Origin: Kitasatospora aureofaciens
Lineage (GTDB): Bacteria; Actinomycetota; Actinomycetes; Streptomycetales; Streptomycetaceae
Direction: 5' to 3'
NCBI GenBank assembly: GCA_000720845.1
Contig: JODU01000031.1
Span: forward strand, 60,299-124,298
Length of the DNA: 64,000 nt
How positions within the stretch are numbered: the stretch's first letter is position 1; every line of letters starts with the position of its first letter. The translations under genes and the position numbers were made by a program. Positions 23,205 through 31,977 of this stretch are shown here, piece by piece. The notes beneath the pieces were generated by a model. The model made no database searches. It was not told the origin of the DNA and saw only the letters and a list, made by a program, of their open reading frames with translations.

Positions 23205-23459
23205 TCACCCTCCTGCGAACGGCGGGAGCACCTCGACCGTGCCGCCCTCGGCCAGCCGTACCGTCTCATGCCCGCGGGTGCCCACGGGGTCGCCGTCGAC
23301 GAGGAACGAGCAGCGCAGCAGCACGTGCGTGAGTTCGCCGGGGTGGCGCTCGCGGACCGCGGCGAGCGCGTCGGCGAGCGTCGCCGCGTCGCAGGGCTCC
23401 TCGGCCACCCCCGCCGCGGCCTTCGCGGCGGCCCAGTAGCGCACCGTGACCTTTGCCAT
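23205..23459 (-). CDS. MoaD/ThiS family sulfur carrier protein
   Basis: 84 residues, beta-grasp fold: MAKVTVRYWAAAKAAAGV at the start, FLVDGDPVG in the middle and the C-terminal PPFAGG, whose final Gly-Gly is the site of adenylation and thiocarboxylation in this family. It could serve molybdopterin, thiamine or another sulfur transfer; no matching MoaE, ThiF or ThiG gene is close. Start ATG 23459. It is 3 nt upstream of the membrane gene ending at 21963. Confidence 0.9.
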   Translation of the reverse strand: MAKVTVRYWAAAKAAAGVAEEPCDAATLADALAAVRERHPGELTHVLLRCSFLVDGDPVGTRGHETVRLAEGGTVEVLPPFAGG

Positions 23460-23495
23460 CTCGTTCCTTCGTCGTCGGCGATGAACAACGTCAGG

Positions 23496-24356
23496 CTAGC
23501 CCGCCCTCGCCACGGCCCAGTCGCCGATGCGGTCCAGGAGCGCCTCGCCGGAGGCGTTCTCGGCGTGGCCCATGCCGGGCTCCAGCCAGAGTTCGCCGTG
23601 GTCACCGGCCGCCTCGGCCAGCATCCGGGGGTGGTCGAGAGGAAAGTAGCCGTCCCGGTCGCCGTGCACGACGAGCAGCGGCGTCGGCGCGATCCGCCGC
23701 GCCGCCTCCACCGGCGACAGCGGCACCGGGTCCCAGTCGCGGTGGTGGATCCGGGTGCGCAGGCCGTAGCGGCCCACCAGGCGCCCGGCGGGGCGCATCA
23801 CCAGCCAGTGCAGCCGGCGCATGGGTGCCGTGCCCCGGTAGTACCAGCGGGCCGGGGAGCTGACCGAGACGACGGCGTCCGTGCCCGCCGCGGCGTCCTC
23901 GGCGTACAGCGCGGCGTGCCGCAGGACCACCGAGCCGCCCATGGAGAAGCCGACGGTCACCACGCGCGCGTGCCCGAAGCCGCGCGCCCAGGCGGCCGCC
24001 GCCGCCAGGTCGAGCACTTCGCGGTCCCCGACGGTGGACCGTCCGCCGGACGCGCCGTGCCCCCGGAAGGAGAACGTGACCACGGCGCCATACCGCTGGA
24101 ACACCCCCGCGATCCGCCGTACATGCGGCCGGTCGGCGTCGCCCGTGAACCCGTGGGCGACGACGAATACCAGGTCAGAGGGGTCGCGTCCGGCCGGTCC
24201 CGGCTCGTACACGGCGTCGATGGGCACCCCGTCGGCCGTACGGAGGAAGGTGCGCGCCGAAGGGCGGCGCGGCGCTCCCCGGGGCGTCTCGGGATGCGGA
24301 CGATTGCCTGGACCACGGGTGGAACGCGCCACATGACCCGGCGGTCGGTTGCTCAT
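23496..24356 (-). CDS. Alpha/beta hydrolase
   Basis: 286 residues from ATG 24356 (MSNRPPGHVARSTRG). After a basic, proline-rich 40-residue start comes an alpha/beta-hydrolase core: oxyanion region VVAHGFTGDADRPH, RGHGASGG, nucleophile elbow VGFSMGGS, an Asp in VVHGDRDGYFPLDH and a late His in GMGHAENA. This is the serine hydrolase triad in order. Substrate not predictable (esterase or lysophospholipase-like). A CAGAAT box lies 7 nt before the ATG. It is divergent from the glnR leader. Confidence 0.86.
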   Translation of the reverse strand: MSNRPPGHVARSTRGPGNRPHPETPRGAPRRPSARTFLRTADGVPIDAVYEPGPAGRDPSDLVFVVAHGFTGDADRPHVRRIAGVFQRYGAVVTFSFRGHGASGGRSTVGDREVLDLAAAAAWARGFGHARVVTVGFSMGGSVVLRHAALYAEDAAAGTDAVVSVSSPARWYYRGTAPMRRLHWLVMRPAGRLVGRYGLRTRIHHRDWDPVPLSPVEAARRIAPTPLLVVHGDRDGYFPLDHPRMLAEAAGDHGELWLEPGMGHAENASGEALLDRIGDWAVARAG

Positions 24357-24377
24357 ATCGGCTATTCTGCTGGGCAG

Positions 24378-24410
24378 AGGACTCGGGCAACGTAGCCCCC
24401 GGGTCCTTTT
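24378..24410 (+). terminator. Attenuator-like hairpin in the glnR leader
   Basis: AGGACTCGGG (24378-24387) pairs with CCCGGGTCCT (24398-24407) with one G-T pair and a 10-nt loop, followed by TTT. It resembles an intrinsic terminator about 200 nt upstream of glnR and could act as an attenuator or end a transcript entering from the left. Confidence 0.5.
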
Positions 24411-24558
24411 GTGCTTTCGGGAGCGATGCCGGGCAGTCGCCGGGCATTCACCTCCCGGACGCGCGGCGGGCCCCACGGGCACGGGACCCGCACCAGCACG
24501 ACCTGTACGAAGCAGTGCCGTAAACGTCCTCGCAGGGACCCAGGAGGAACCAGACGTT

Positions 24559-24615
24559 ATGGGCGAGCGAACCGGGCACGACCACGATCCGTCCCAGGCA
24601 GGTGGGGCGCGATGA
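24559..24615 (+). CDS. Upstream ORF coupled to glnR
   Basis: 18-codon ORF, MGERTGHDHDPSQAGGAR, starting at ATG 24559 after AGGAGG (11 nt spacing). Its stop TGA (24613-24615) overlaps the glnR start ATG (24612-24614). The best ribosome binding site of the leader belongs to this uORF, while glnR itself has only GGTGGGG, so glnR translation may depend on re-initiation. The peptide has three acidic and two His residues but no known motif. Confidence 0.5.
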   Translation: MGERTGHDHDPSQAGGAR

Positions 24616-25442
24616 GTTCTCTGCTGCTCCTGACCAATGCCCTCCAGCCGTCGACGGAGGTGCTTCCCGCTCTCGGCCTGCTGCTGCACAACGTACGCGT
24701 GGCTCCCGCCGAGGGCCCCGCCCTCGTCGACACCCCGGGCGCCGACGTCATCCTCGTCGACGGCCGCCGCGACCTCCCCCAGATCCGCAGCCTGTGCCAG
24801 TTGCTGCGCTCCACGGGCCTCAGCTGTCCGCTGGTCCTGGTGGTCACCGAGGGCGGCCTCGCCGCCGTCACCGCCGACTGGGGCATCGACGACGTACTCC
24901 TCGACACCGCCGGTCCGGCGGAGGTCGAGGCGCGGCTGCGGCTCGCCACGGGCCGCCAGCAGCTCGGCGGCGACGACTCCCCCATGGAGATCCGCAACGG
25001 CGACCTGTCGGTGGACGAGGCGACGTACTCCGCGAAGCTCAAGGGCCGGGTCCTGGACCTGACCTTCAAGGAGTTCGAGCTGCTGAAGTACCTCGCCCAG
25101 CACCCCGGCCGCGTCTTCACCCGCGCGCAGCTGCTCCAGGAGGTGTGGGGGTACGACTACTTCGGCGGCACCCGCACGGTCGACGTGCACGTGCGGCGGC
25201 TGCGCGCCAAGCTCGGCCCCGAGCACGAGTCGCTCATCGGCACCGTCCGCAACGTGGGCTACCGCTTCGTGACGCCGGAGAAGCCCGAGAAGCCGGAGCC
25301 GGCCGAGAGGGGCGCGAAGGGCGAGAAGGGCGACAATCCGGACCGGGCGGAGTCCGAGGGCTCCGACGCCCCGGCCGATCCGGCGGCCGGACAGGCGGCC
25401 GACCCGGCCGAGGCGGCGGGCGCGAGGTCATCCAAGGTGTGA
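24612..25442 (+). CDS. glnR: Global nitrogen regulator GlnR
   Basis: 276 residues, OmpR-type orphan response regulator. N-terminal receiver-like domain (1-115) with Asp50 in VILVDGRRDL but without the full set of acidic and Lys residues, as known for GlnR, which is not phosphorylated like a normal receiver. C-terminal winged helix at about 138-230 (FKEFELLKYLAQHPGRVFTRAQLL, RTVDVHVRRLRAKLG, VGYRF). A 45-residue acidic, low-complexity tail follows. GlnR activates or represses glnA, amtB, nirB, ureA and other nitrogen genes. The start at 24612 overlaps a short upstream ORF; a hairpin lies at the 5' end of the ~240-nt leader. Confidence 0.94.
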   Translation: MSSLLLLTNALQPSTEVLPALGLLLHNVRVAPAEGPALVDTPGADVILVDGRRDLPQIRSLCQLLRSTGLSCPLVLVVTEGGLAAVTADWGIDDVLLDTAGPAEVEARLRLATGRQQLGGDDSPMEIRNGDLSVDEATYSAKLKGRVLDLTFKEFELLKYLAQHPGRVFTRAQLLQEVWGYDYFGGTRTVDVHVRRLRAKLGPEHESLIGTVRNVGYRFVTPEKPEKPEPAERGAKGEKGDNPDRAESEGSDAPADPAAGQAADPAEAAGARSSKV

Positions 25443-25484
25443 TACGCCCTGCCCGGGGCGGGTCCATCCGCGTAGACTCCGCGC

Positions 25485-26507
25485 GTGGCCAAGGTGACTC
25501 GGGATGACGTGGCGCGACTGGCGGGGACTTCCACCGCCGTCGTCAGCTACGTCATCAACAACGGACCCCGGCCGGTCGCCCCGGCCACGCGCGAGCGTGT
25601 CCTCGCCGCGATCAAGGAACTGGGGTACCGCCCGGACCGGGTCGCCCAGGCGATGGCGTCGCGGCGCACCGACCTCATAGGCCTGATCGTGCCGGACGCG
25701 CGCCAGCCGTTCTTCGCGGAGATGGCCCACGCGGTCGAGTGGGCCGCCTCCGAGCGCGGCAAGATGGTGCTCGTCGGCAACAGCGACTACGTCGGCGAGC
25801 GCGAGGTGCACTACCTGCGCGCCTTCCTCGGCATGCGGGTCTCCGGCCTGATCCTGGTCAGCCACGCGCTGAACGACAACGCCGCCGCCGAGATCGACGC
25901 CTGGGACGCCCGGGTGGTCCTGCTGCACGAGCGCCCCGAGGCCATCGACGACGTCGCCGTCGTCACCGACGACCTCGGCGGCGCCCAGCTCGCCGTACGC
26001 CACCTGCTGGAGCACGGGTACGCGTACGTCGCCTGCATGGGCGGCACCGCCGAGACGCCGTCCGTCGGCGACCCGGTCTCCGACCACGTCGAGGGCTGGA
26101 AGCGCGCGATGAAGGAGGCCGGACTCTCCACCGAGGGCCGGCTCTTCGAGGCGCCGTACAACCGCTACGACGCCTACCGCGTGGGCTTGGAGCTGCTCTC
26201 CGGACCGCAGCGCCCGCCCGCGATCTTCTGCTCCACCGACGACCAGGCGATCGGCCTGCTGCGCGCGGCCCGCGAGCTGCGCATCGACGTCCCCGGCGAG
26301 CTGGCGGTGGCCGGGTTCGACGACATCAAGGAAGCGGATCTCGCCGACCCGCCCCTGACGACGGTCGCCTCGGACCGGTCGGCGATGGCACGCGCCGCCG
26401 TGGACCTGGTCCTGGACGACGGCCTGCGGGTGGCGGGCTCCCGCCGCGAGCGGCTGAAGGTGTTCCCGTCCCAGCTGGTCGTACGGCAGTCCTGCGGCTG
26501 CGCGTAG
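25485..26507 (+). CDS. LacI family transcriptional regulator
   Basis: 340 residues. HTH at about 4-24 with the LacI hinge (RDDVARLAGTSTAVVSYVIN, then RERVLAAIKELGYRPD), followed by a periplasmic-binding-protein-like sensor with GLIVPDARQPFFAEM, VVTDDLGGAQLAVRHLLEHG and IFCSTDDQAIGLLRA. The ligand is probably a sugar or similar metabolite, unspecified. The start GTG 25485 is 6 nt after TAGACT (25473-25478), a clear leaderless case. It lies 42 nt after glnR, but the -10 box suggests its own transcript. The protein ends in CGCA. Confidence 0.92.
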   Translation: MAKVTRDDVARLAGTSTAVVSYVINNGPRPVAPATRERVLAAIKELGYRPDRVAQAMASRRTDLIGLIVPDARQPFFAEMAHAVEWAASERGKMVLVGNSDYVGEREVHYLRAFLGMRVSGLILVSHALNDNAAAEIDAWDARVVLLHERPEAIDDVAVVTDDLGGAQLAVRHLLEHGYAYVACMGGTAETPSVGDPVSDHVEGWKRAMKEAGLSTEGRLFEAPYNRYDAYRVGLELLSGPQRPPAIFCSTDDQAIGLLRAARELRIDVPGELAVAGFDDIKEADLADPPLTTVASDRSAMARAAVDLVLDDGLRVAGSRRERLKVFPSQLVVRQSCGCA

Positions 26508-26603
26508 CGATCACCCGGCGGACGTCTTTACATCGGGCATACGAGGTTCTGCCGGGCTTCTCAGGCGGCGCTCAGGCCGCTCTCATACGAGGGCGGGAAG
26601 CTC

Positions 26604-27677
26604 ATGGACATGACCGAGAGCCTCCGCCCCAACGGCGAGTACGAGCACGCGAACCCGTACCAGGGACCCCACCAGCACGCCTCCTCTCCCGTCAACCCGG
26701 AGTGGCCGCCCCCGCCGGCGCAGCCGCCCGGGAACCCCACGCAGCCCCTGCCCGCCATGCAGCCGGAGCAGCCCGGACAGCCGCCCGAGCAGCCGCACGG
26801 CGAGCGACCGGCCCGGCGGCGGGGCCCCGCGGCCCTGCTGGTGGCCGTGGCGATCGTCGCGGCGGCCGTCGGCGGCGGCACCGCGTACGGCATCCAGGAG
26901 CTGACCGGCAGCGACACCGTCGCCTCCAGCTCGACCAGCACCAACGTGGTGCCCTCCAGCCAGAAGGGCACGGTCTCCGGCGTCGCGAAGGCCGTCAGCC
27001 CGAGCATCGTCGAGATCAACGCCACCTCGAACGCCGGCTCCTCCACCGGTTCCGGCGTGATCATCACCGACGACGGTGAGATCATCACCAACAACCACGT
27101 CGTGTCCGGCGCCTCGTCCGTCAAGGTGACGACCAGCGACGGCAAGCAGTACACCGCCGAGGTCGTCGGCACCGACAGCAAGAAGGACCTCGCGCTGATC
27201 AAGCTGGAGAACGCCTCCGGCCTGAACGCCGCCACCCTCGGCGACTCCGACGGCATCGGGGTCGGCGACCAGGTCGTCGCCATCGGCTCCCCCGAGGGCC
27301 TGACCGGCACCGTGACCAGCGGCATCGTCTCCGCCCTCGACCGGGACGTGACCGTCTCGACGGACGAGGGCCAGCAGCAACAGCAGCAGCGGCAGGGCGG
27401 CCAGTGGCCGTTCGAGTTCGGCGGGCAGCAGTTCAACGGCGACACCGGCTCGTCCACGACGACGTACAAGGCCATCCAGACCGACGCCTCCCTCAACCCG
27501 GGCAACTCCGGCGGCGCGCTGATCGACATGAACGGCAACATCATCGGCATCAACTCCGCGATGTACTCGGCGACCGAGTCCTCCGCGAGCGCGGGCAGCG
27601 TGGGCCTCGGCTTCGCCATCCCGATCAACACGGTGAAGGCCGACCTGCCCGAGCTGCGGGCGGGCGCGAGCAACTGA
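26604..27677 (+). CDS. HtrA/DegP-like membrane-anchored serine protease without PDZ domain
   Basis: 357 residues. Residues 1-74 are a proline-rich cytoplasmic tail, about 75-97 a membrane helix, and the rest an extracytoplasmic trypsin-like domain. Catalytic triad: His165 (TNNHVV), Asp195 (KKDLALIK), Ser302 (GNSGGAL). A glutamine run (about 257-262) lies in a surface loop. Most HtrA proteins have a C-terminal PDZ domain; this one stops right after the protease fold. It is followed by a two-component pair, and may help handle misfolded exported proteins under its control. Confidence 0.9.
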   Translation: MDMTESLRPNGEYEHANPYQGPHQHASSPVNPEWPPPPAQPPGNPTQPLPAMQPEQPGQPPEQPHGERPARRRGPAALLVAVAIVAAAVGGGTAYGIQELTGSDTVASSSTSTNVVPSSQKGTVSGVAKAVSPSIVEINATSNAGSSTGSGVIITDDGEIITNNHVVSGASSVKVTTSDGKQYTAEVVGTDSKKDLALIKLENASGLNAATLGDSDGIGVGDQVVAIGSPEGLTGTVTSGIVSALDRDVTVSTDEGQQQQQQRQGGQWPFEFGGQQFNGDTGSSTTTYKAIQTDASLNPGNSGGALIDMNGNIIGINSAMYSATESSASAGSVGLGFAIPINTVKADLPELRAGASN

Positions 27678-27754
27678 GCGGGCGCGAAGACGTGCGACGC
27701 TGAACGCGTTGACACCCCGTACCCGTACCCGACCGCACCCGAGGACCCGAGCCC

Positions 27755-28495
27755 ATGAGCCCCGCAGACGCCGACCGCGACCGCGAGATCCAGCGCATCC
27801 TGATCGTCGACGACGAGCCGGCGGTCCGCGAAGCCCTCCAGCGCAGCCTCGCCTTCGAGGGGTACGACACCGAGGTCGCCGTCGATGGCGCCGACGCGCT
27901 GGAGAAGGCCGCGGCGTACCGGCCCGACCTCGTCGTCCTGGACATCCAGATGCCCCGCATGGACGGCCTGACCGCCGCCCGCCGCATCCGCGGCGCGGGC
28001 GACCTGACCCCCATCCTGATGCTGACGGCCCGCGACACGGTCGGCGACCGGGTGACCGGCCTGGACGCGGGGGCGGACGACTACCTGGTCAAGCCGTTCG
28101 AGCTGGACGAGCTGTTCGCCCGCATCCGCGCGCTGCTGCGCCGCAGCTCCTACGCGGCGGCGGTGGAGGCCACCACCGAGGACGACGACACCCTGCGCTT
28201 CGCCGACCTGACCATGGACCTGGCGACCCGGGAGGTCACGCGGGCCGGGCGCCCGGTCGAGCTGACCCGCACGGAGTTCACCCTGCTGGAGATGTTCATG
28301 GCGCACCCGCGCCAGGTACTCACCCGGGAGCAGATCCTGAAGGCCGTCTGGGGCTTCGACTTCGAGCCGTCGTCGAACTCCCTCGACGTGTACGTCATGT
28401 ACCTGCGCCGCAAGACCGAGGCGGGCGGCGAGCCGCGCCTCGTGCACACCGTCCGCGGCGTCGGCTACGTCCTGCGGCAGGGCGGCGCCGAGTGA
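27755..28495 (+). CDS. OmpR/PhoB-type response regulator
   Basis: 246 residues. Receiver domain with acidic pocket DD (19-20), phosphoacceptor Asp63 (VVLDIQMP) and Lys in DYLVKPFE; winged-helix effector domain from about 150 (LTRTEFTLLEMFMAHPRQVLTREQIL, DVYVMYLRRKTE, VGYVLRQ). Start ATG 27755. Its stop overlaps the kinase start (GTGA), so the two proteins are made in a fixed ratio. Targets unknown; the preceding protease gene is the obvious candidate. Confidence 0.93.
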   Translation: MSPADADRDREIQRILIVDDEPAVREALQRSLAFEGYDTEVAVDGADALEKAAAYRPDLVVLDIQMPRMDGLTAARRIRGAGDLTPILMLTARDTVGDRVTGLDAGADDYLVKPFELDELFARIRALLRRSSYAAAVEATTEDDDTLRFADLTMDLATREVTRAGRPVELTRTEFTLLEMFMAHPRQVLTREQILKAVWGFDFEPSSNSLDVYVMYLRRKTEAGGEPRLVHTVRGVGYVLRQGGAE

Positions 28496-29949
28496 GAGGC
28501 GTCGTCCGCCGGGTCCGGTCCCTGCCCATCAGGGCGCGGCTGTCGCTGCTGGTGGCGGCGGCGGTGGCGTTCGCGGTGGCGGCGGCGGCGGTCGCCTGCT
28601 GGTTCGTCGTCAAGAGCGTGCTGGTCAGCTCGCTGGACGAGGCCCTGAAGGCGAACCGCATGGACAGGGACCAGGTGAGCCAGTACGTCGACCTGCGCAC
28701 CGGCCTGTGTGCCCACGACCCGCTCACGCACGAGCAGAACCCGTACGGCTCGTCCGTACAGCTGGTGGCCCGGCAGAACTCGAGCTGCCTGATCATCGGC
28801 ACGGAGGAGGTCCCGCTCACCGACGCCGACCGCGCCGTGGCCGAGGGCTCGTCCGCCAACACCCTGCACGACGCCACCGGCTCGGACGGCACCCAGTACC
28901 GCGTCTTCACATACACCGTGCCGGGCCTGTCCGGGGTGGCCGTCTCCGCCGCCCGTCCGCTGAGCGAGGTGAACAGCTCCCTCAGCAATCTCGCGCTGGT
29001 GCTCGTCTTCGTCGCGGGTGCGGGGGTCGTCGGCGCCGGCGCCGCCGGGCTCTGGGTGGCCCGGACCGCCCTGCGTCCCGTCGACGAACTCACCGAGGCC
29101 GTCGAACACGTCGCCCGCACCGAGGACCTCACCGTCCGCATCCCCGTCGAGGACGACAGCGACGACGAGATCGCCCGCCTCTCCCGGTCCTTCAACAGCA
29201 TGACCTCGTCCCTGGCCAGCTCCCGTGATCTGCAACAACAACTGATCGCCGACGCCGGTCACGAACTGCGCACGCCCCTCACCTCGCTGCGCACCAACAT
29301 CGAGCTGCTCACCCGCAGCGAGGAGACGGGCCGTCCGATCCCGGAGGCCGACCGCAAGGCGCTGCTCGCCTCGGTGAAGGCACAGATGACGGAACTGGCG
29401 TCGCTCATCGGCGACCTCCAGGAGCTCTCCCGCCCCGACACCGGCCAGCACGAGGGCCGCACCCGCATCCTCGCCTGGCACGACGTCGTCGAGTCGGCCC
29501 TGCGCCGCGCCCGCCTGCGCGGCCCGGAGCTGGCGATCGACGCGGACGTCCACCCCTGGTACGTACGGGCGGAACCCGCCGCACTGGAACGCGCGGTCGT
29601 CAACATCCTGGACAACGCGGTGAAGTTCAGCCCGGAGGGCGGCACCATCGACGTCCGCCTCGCCGACGGCGTCCTGACCGTCCGCGATCACGGCCCGGGT
29701 ATCCCCGCCGACGAACTCCCGCACGTCTTCGACCGCTTCTGGCGCTCCCCGAGCGCCCGCGCCCTGCCCGGCTCTGGCCTGGGCCTGTCCATCGTGGCGC
29801 GGACGGTGCAGCAGGCGGGCGGCACGGTCAGCCTGACCCCGGCGGAGGGCGACGGCACGACCGCGACCGTGCGGCTGCCGGGCGCGCCGACGCCGCCGCC
29901 CGAGGTCGTGCAGGGCGCGCCCCCGCCGGAGCCGGGTGCCGGCTACTGA
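28492..29949 (+). CDS. Sensor histidine kinase
   Basis: 485 residues from GTG 28492, which overlaps the regulator stop. Topology: membrane helix (about 18-42), an extracytoplasmic sensor of ~120 residues containing two cysteines (GLCAHD, SSCLI), a second helix (about 165-188), HAMP, then HisKA with the phosphorylated His at about 258 (DAGHELRTPLTSLR) and HATPase with N-box (NILDNAVKFSPEGG), G1 (DHGPGIP) and G2 (GSGLGLSIV). A short proline-rich tail ends the protein. The signal is unknown. It converges on the 5'-nucleotidase gene with a 7-nt overlap. Confidence 0.92.
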   Translation: MRGVVRRVRSLPIRARLSLLVAAAVAFAVAAAAVACWFVVKSVLVSSLDEALKANRMDRDQVSQYVDLRTGLCAHDPLTHEQNPYGSSVQLVARQNSSCLIIGTEEVPLTDADRAVAEGSSANTLHDATGSDGTQYRVFTYTVPGLSGVAVSAARPLSEVNSSLSNLALVLVFVAGAGVVGAGAAGLWVARTALRPVDELTEAVEHVARTEDLTVRIPVEDDSDDEIARLSRSFNSMTSSLASSRDLQQQLIADAGHELRTPLTSLRTNIELLTRSEETGRPIPEADRKALLASVKAQMTELASLIGDLQELSRPDTGQHEGRTRILAWHDVVESALRRARLRGPELAIDADVHPWYVRAEPAALERAVVNILDNAVKFSPEGGTIDVRLADGVLTVRDHGPGIPADELPHVFDRFWRSPSARALPGSGLGLSIVARTVQQAGGTVSLTPAEGDGTTATVRLPGAPTPPPEVVQGAPPPEPGAGY

Positions 29950-31769
29950 ACGACCGTGATCCGGTCCGCCGCCGGCGGAGCGATCGGGGCGGTCGCCGAG
30001 GAGTTGGCCGTCAGGTACTGCTCGAACGCCGTCAGGTCGTCCGCGCCGACGAGTTCGTTCGTGCCCTTGCCCAGCGTGGTGAAGCCGTCGCCGCCGCCCG
30101 CGAGGAAGCTGTTGGACGCGACGCGGTAGGTGGCGTTCTCGTCGAGGGGCGAACCGTTCAGGCGGATGGAGTCCGTGACGACGCGGTCCGCGCCCGACTT
30201 GGTCAGGTCCAGGGTGTAGGTGAGGCCGGACGAGATCTGGAGGATCTTCGGGGCCGCCTCGTTCGGGCCGCTCACCTGCTCCTTGAGGACCTGGACCAGC
30301 TGCGCGCCCGTGTAGTCCTTCAGGTTCACCGTGTTGGCGAAGGGCTGGACCGTGAAGCCCTCGGCGTAGGTGACCACGCCGTCGCCCTCGGCGCCGGAGG
30401 CCGCGTAGGTCAGCGGGGCGCGGATGCCGCCCGGGTTCATCAGGGCCAGGTCGGTCTCCGGGTCCTGCGCCTTGCCGTACGCGAACTGCGCGTCGGCGAT
30501 CAGGTCGCCCAGCGGGGACTCGGTGCCGTCGCGGTTGATGTCGGCGGAGACGTAGCCGATGGGGCGGTTGCCGATCGGGGCGGCCAGGGTGCTCCACTTG
30601 CCGATCAGCCGGGTCATGTCGGGCGCCTTCGGGACGTCCCGCGTCACCACGTGGTTCGCCGACTTCACCGACGTGCGGGCGATGTCACCCGTCGCGCGGT
30701 CGTACGTCAGCGTGGTGTCCGTGTACAGGCGGCCGAAGGACGAGGCCGAGGTGACCATGCGCGGGTTGCCCGCCGGGTCGGGGATCGTGCAGACGTACGC
30801 GTTGTGGGTGTGGCCGGTGACCAGCGCGTCGACCTGCGGCGTGATGTTCTTCGCGATGTCGACGATCGGGCCGGAGATGCCGTCGCCCGCGCCCGGGGAG
30901 TCGCAGTCGTAGTTGTAGGAGGACGAGGCCGGGAAGCCGCCCTCGTGGATGAGCGCGACGATCGACTTCACGCCCTGGCGCTGCAGCTCCTTGGCGTACT
31001 TGTTGATCGTCTCGACCTCGTCCTTGAACTTCAGGCCCTTGACGCCCTCCGCCGAGACGATGTCCGGGGTGCCCTCCAGGGTCACGCCGATGAAACCGAC
31101 CTTGACGCCCCGCTGCTTCCACACCCAGTAGGGCTTGAGGAGGGGCTTGCCCGTCTTCTCGTCCAGGACGTTGGCCGCGAGGTAGGGGTAGTCGGCGCCC
31201 TTGAACTCCTTGTCCGAGTAGCAGCCCTCGGTGGGGTGGCAGCCGCCGTTCTGGAGGCGGGCCAGCTCCTTGGCCCCCTCGTCGAACTCGTGGTTGCCGA
31301 CGCTCGTCACGTCCAGGTCGAGCTTGTTCAGCGCCTCGACGGTCGGCTCGTCGTGGAAGAGACCGGACAGGAGGGGAGAGGCGCCGACCATGTCGCCGCC
31401 CGCGGCGGTGATGGAGTAGCGGTTGCCCTTGCGGGCCTCGCGCAGGTGGGTGGCCAGGTACTCCACGCCGCCCGCGTCGATCGTCTTCGTCGTGCCGTCC
31501 GGCTGGACCTCGGTGACCCGGCCGGAGGAACCGGCGGGCGGCTCCAGATTGCCGTGCAGGTCGTTGAAGGAGAGGAGCTGGACGTCCTGGTAGCGGCCCT
31601 GACCGTGGCCGTGGCCGCCGTGACCGCGGCCGGTTCCGCCCGCGCTCGCCGAGGCCGGGAGCGCCGCCGCGGCGAGCGCCCCGGCGGTGACGACGGTGGC
31701 GGCCGCGACGAGAAGACGGCTGGTACGGCGTCTGCGACGCGGCTGGTGCGACTGTGCTGTGGCTGGCAT
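29943..31769 (-). CDS. Secreted 5'-nucleotidase / UDP-sugar hydrolase family metallophosphatase
   Basis: 608 residues. Signal peptide with a basic start (RRRRRTSRLL) and a hydrophobic segment ending in ASAS (about 42). Metallophosphatase domain with the metal motifs LSFNDLHGNL, GGDMVGASPL, VGNHEFDEG, LIHEGGF and VTGHTHNAY; C-terminal 5-nucleotidase domain with NPGGIRAPL and FLAGGGDGF, the substrate-clamping residues. It would release phosphate from nucleotides outside the cell. A PHO box-like repeat lies upstream (31865-31886), consistent with phosphate-starvation control. Start ATG 31769. Confidence 0.93.
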   Translation of the reverse strand: MPATAQSHQPRRRRRTSRLLVAAATVVTAGALAAAALPASASAGGTGRGHGGHGHGQGRYQDVQLLSFNDLHGNLEPPAGSSGRVTEVQPDGTTKTIDAGGVEYLATHLREARKGNRYSITAAGGDMVGASPLLSGLFHDEPTVEALNKLDLDVTSVGNHEFDEGAKELARLQNGGCHPTEGCYSDKEFKGADYPYLAANVLDEKTGKPLLKPYWVWKQRGVKVGFIGVTLEGTPDIVSAEGVKGLKFKDEVETINKYAKELQRQGVKSIVALIHEGGFPASSSYNYDCDSPGAGDGISGPIVDIAKNITPQVDALVTGHTHNAYVCTIPDPAGNPRMVTSASSFGRLYTDTTLTYDRATGDIARTSVKSANHVVTRDVPKAPDMTRLIGKWSTLAAPIGNRPIGYVSADINRDGTESPLGDLIADAQFAYGKAQDPETDLALMNPGGIRAPLTYAASGAEGDGVVTYAEGFTVQPFANTVNLKDYTGAQLVQVLKEQVSGPNEAAPKILQISSGLTYTLDLTKSGADRVVTDSIRLNGSPLDENATYRVASNSFLAGGGDGFTTLGKGTNELVGADDLTAFEQYLTANSSATAPIAPPAADRITVVQ

Positions 31770-31864
31770 GCGCCCCCCTGTGGGTGTGCGTGGCGCGAGC
31801 CGCTGAGGAGACGGCTCGTCGGCGCAGCAGCCTAGAGTCAACGCGCGTAGCGCGACAGGGGCTT

Positions 31865-31886
31865 CCGGGTTACAGCCTGGTTTAAC
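31865..31886 (-). promoter_or_regulatory. PHO box (PhoP site) upstream of the 5'-nucleotidase gene
   Basis: Read on the minus strand, two contiguous 11-nt units: GTTAAACCAGG (31876-31886) and CTGTAACCCGG (31865-31875). They resemble the GTTCACC-type direct repeats bound by PhoP in Streptomyces. The site is about 100 bp upstream of the gene start. mshD is divergent on the other side. Confidence 0.6.
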
Positions 31887-31977
31887 TTCGCCCCCTTGTT
31901 CGCCCTCGTCTCCGCCTTCGTCTCCGCCCGCGTCAGCTGCCGCCGCTTTGCCGTGCCCGCCCTTTACTCTCGTACGC

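Noticed and set aside
27370..27400. CAG-rich run as a possible unstable repeat
   Set aside because: Short mixed-codon glutamine run inside the protease coding sequence; too short to call a separate element.
26561..28447. Long minus-strand open frame under the protease and response regulator
   Set aside because: Shadow frame; the plus-strand catalytic triad and receiver motifs are decisive.
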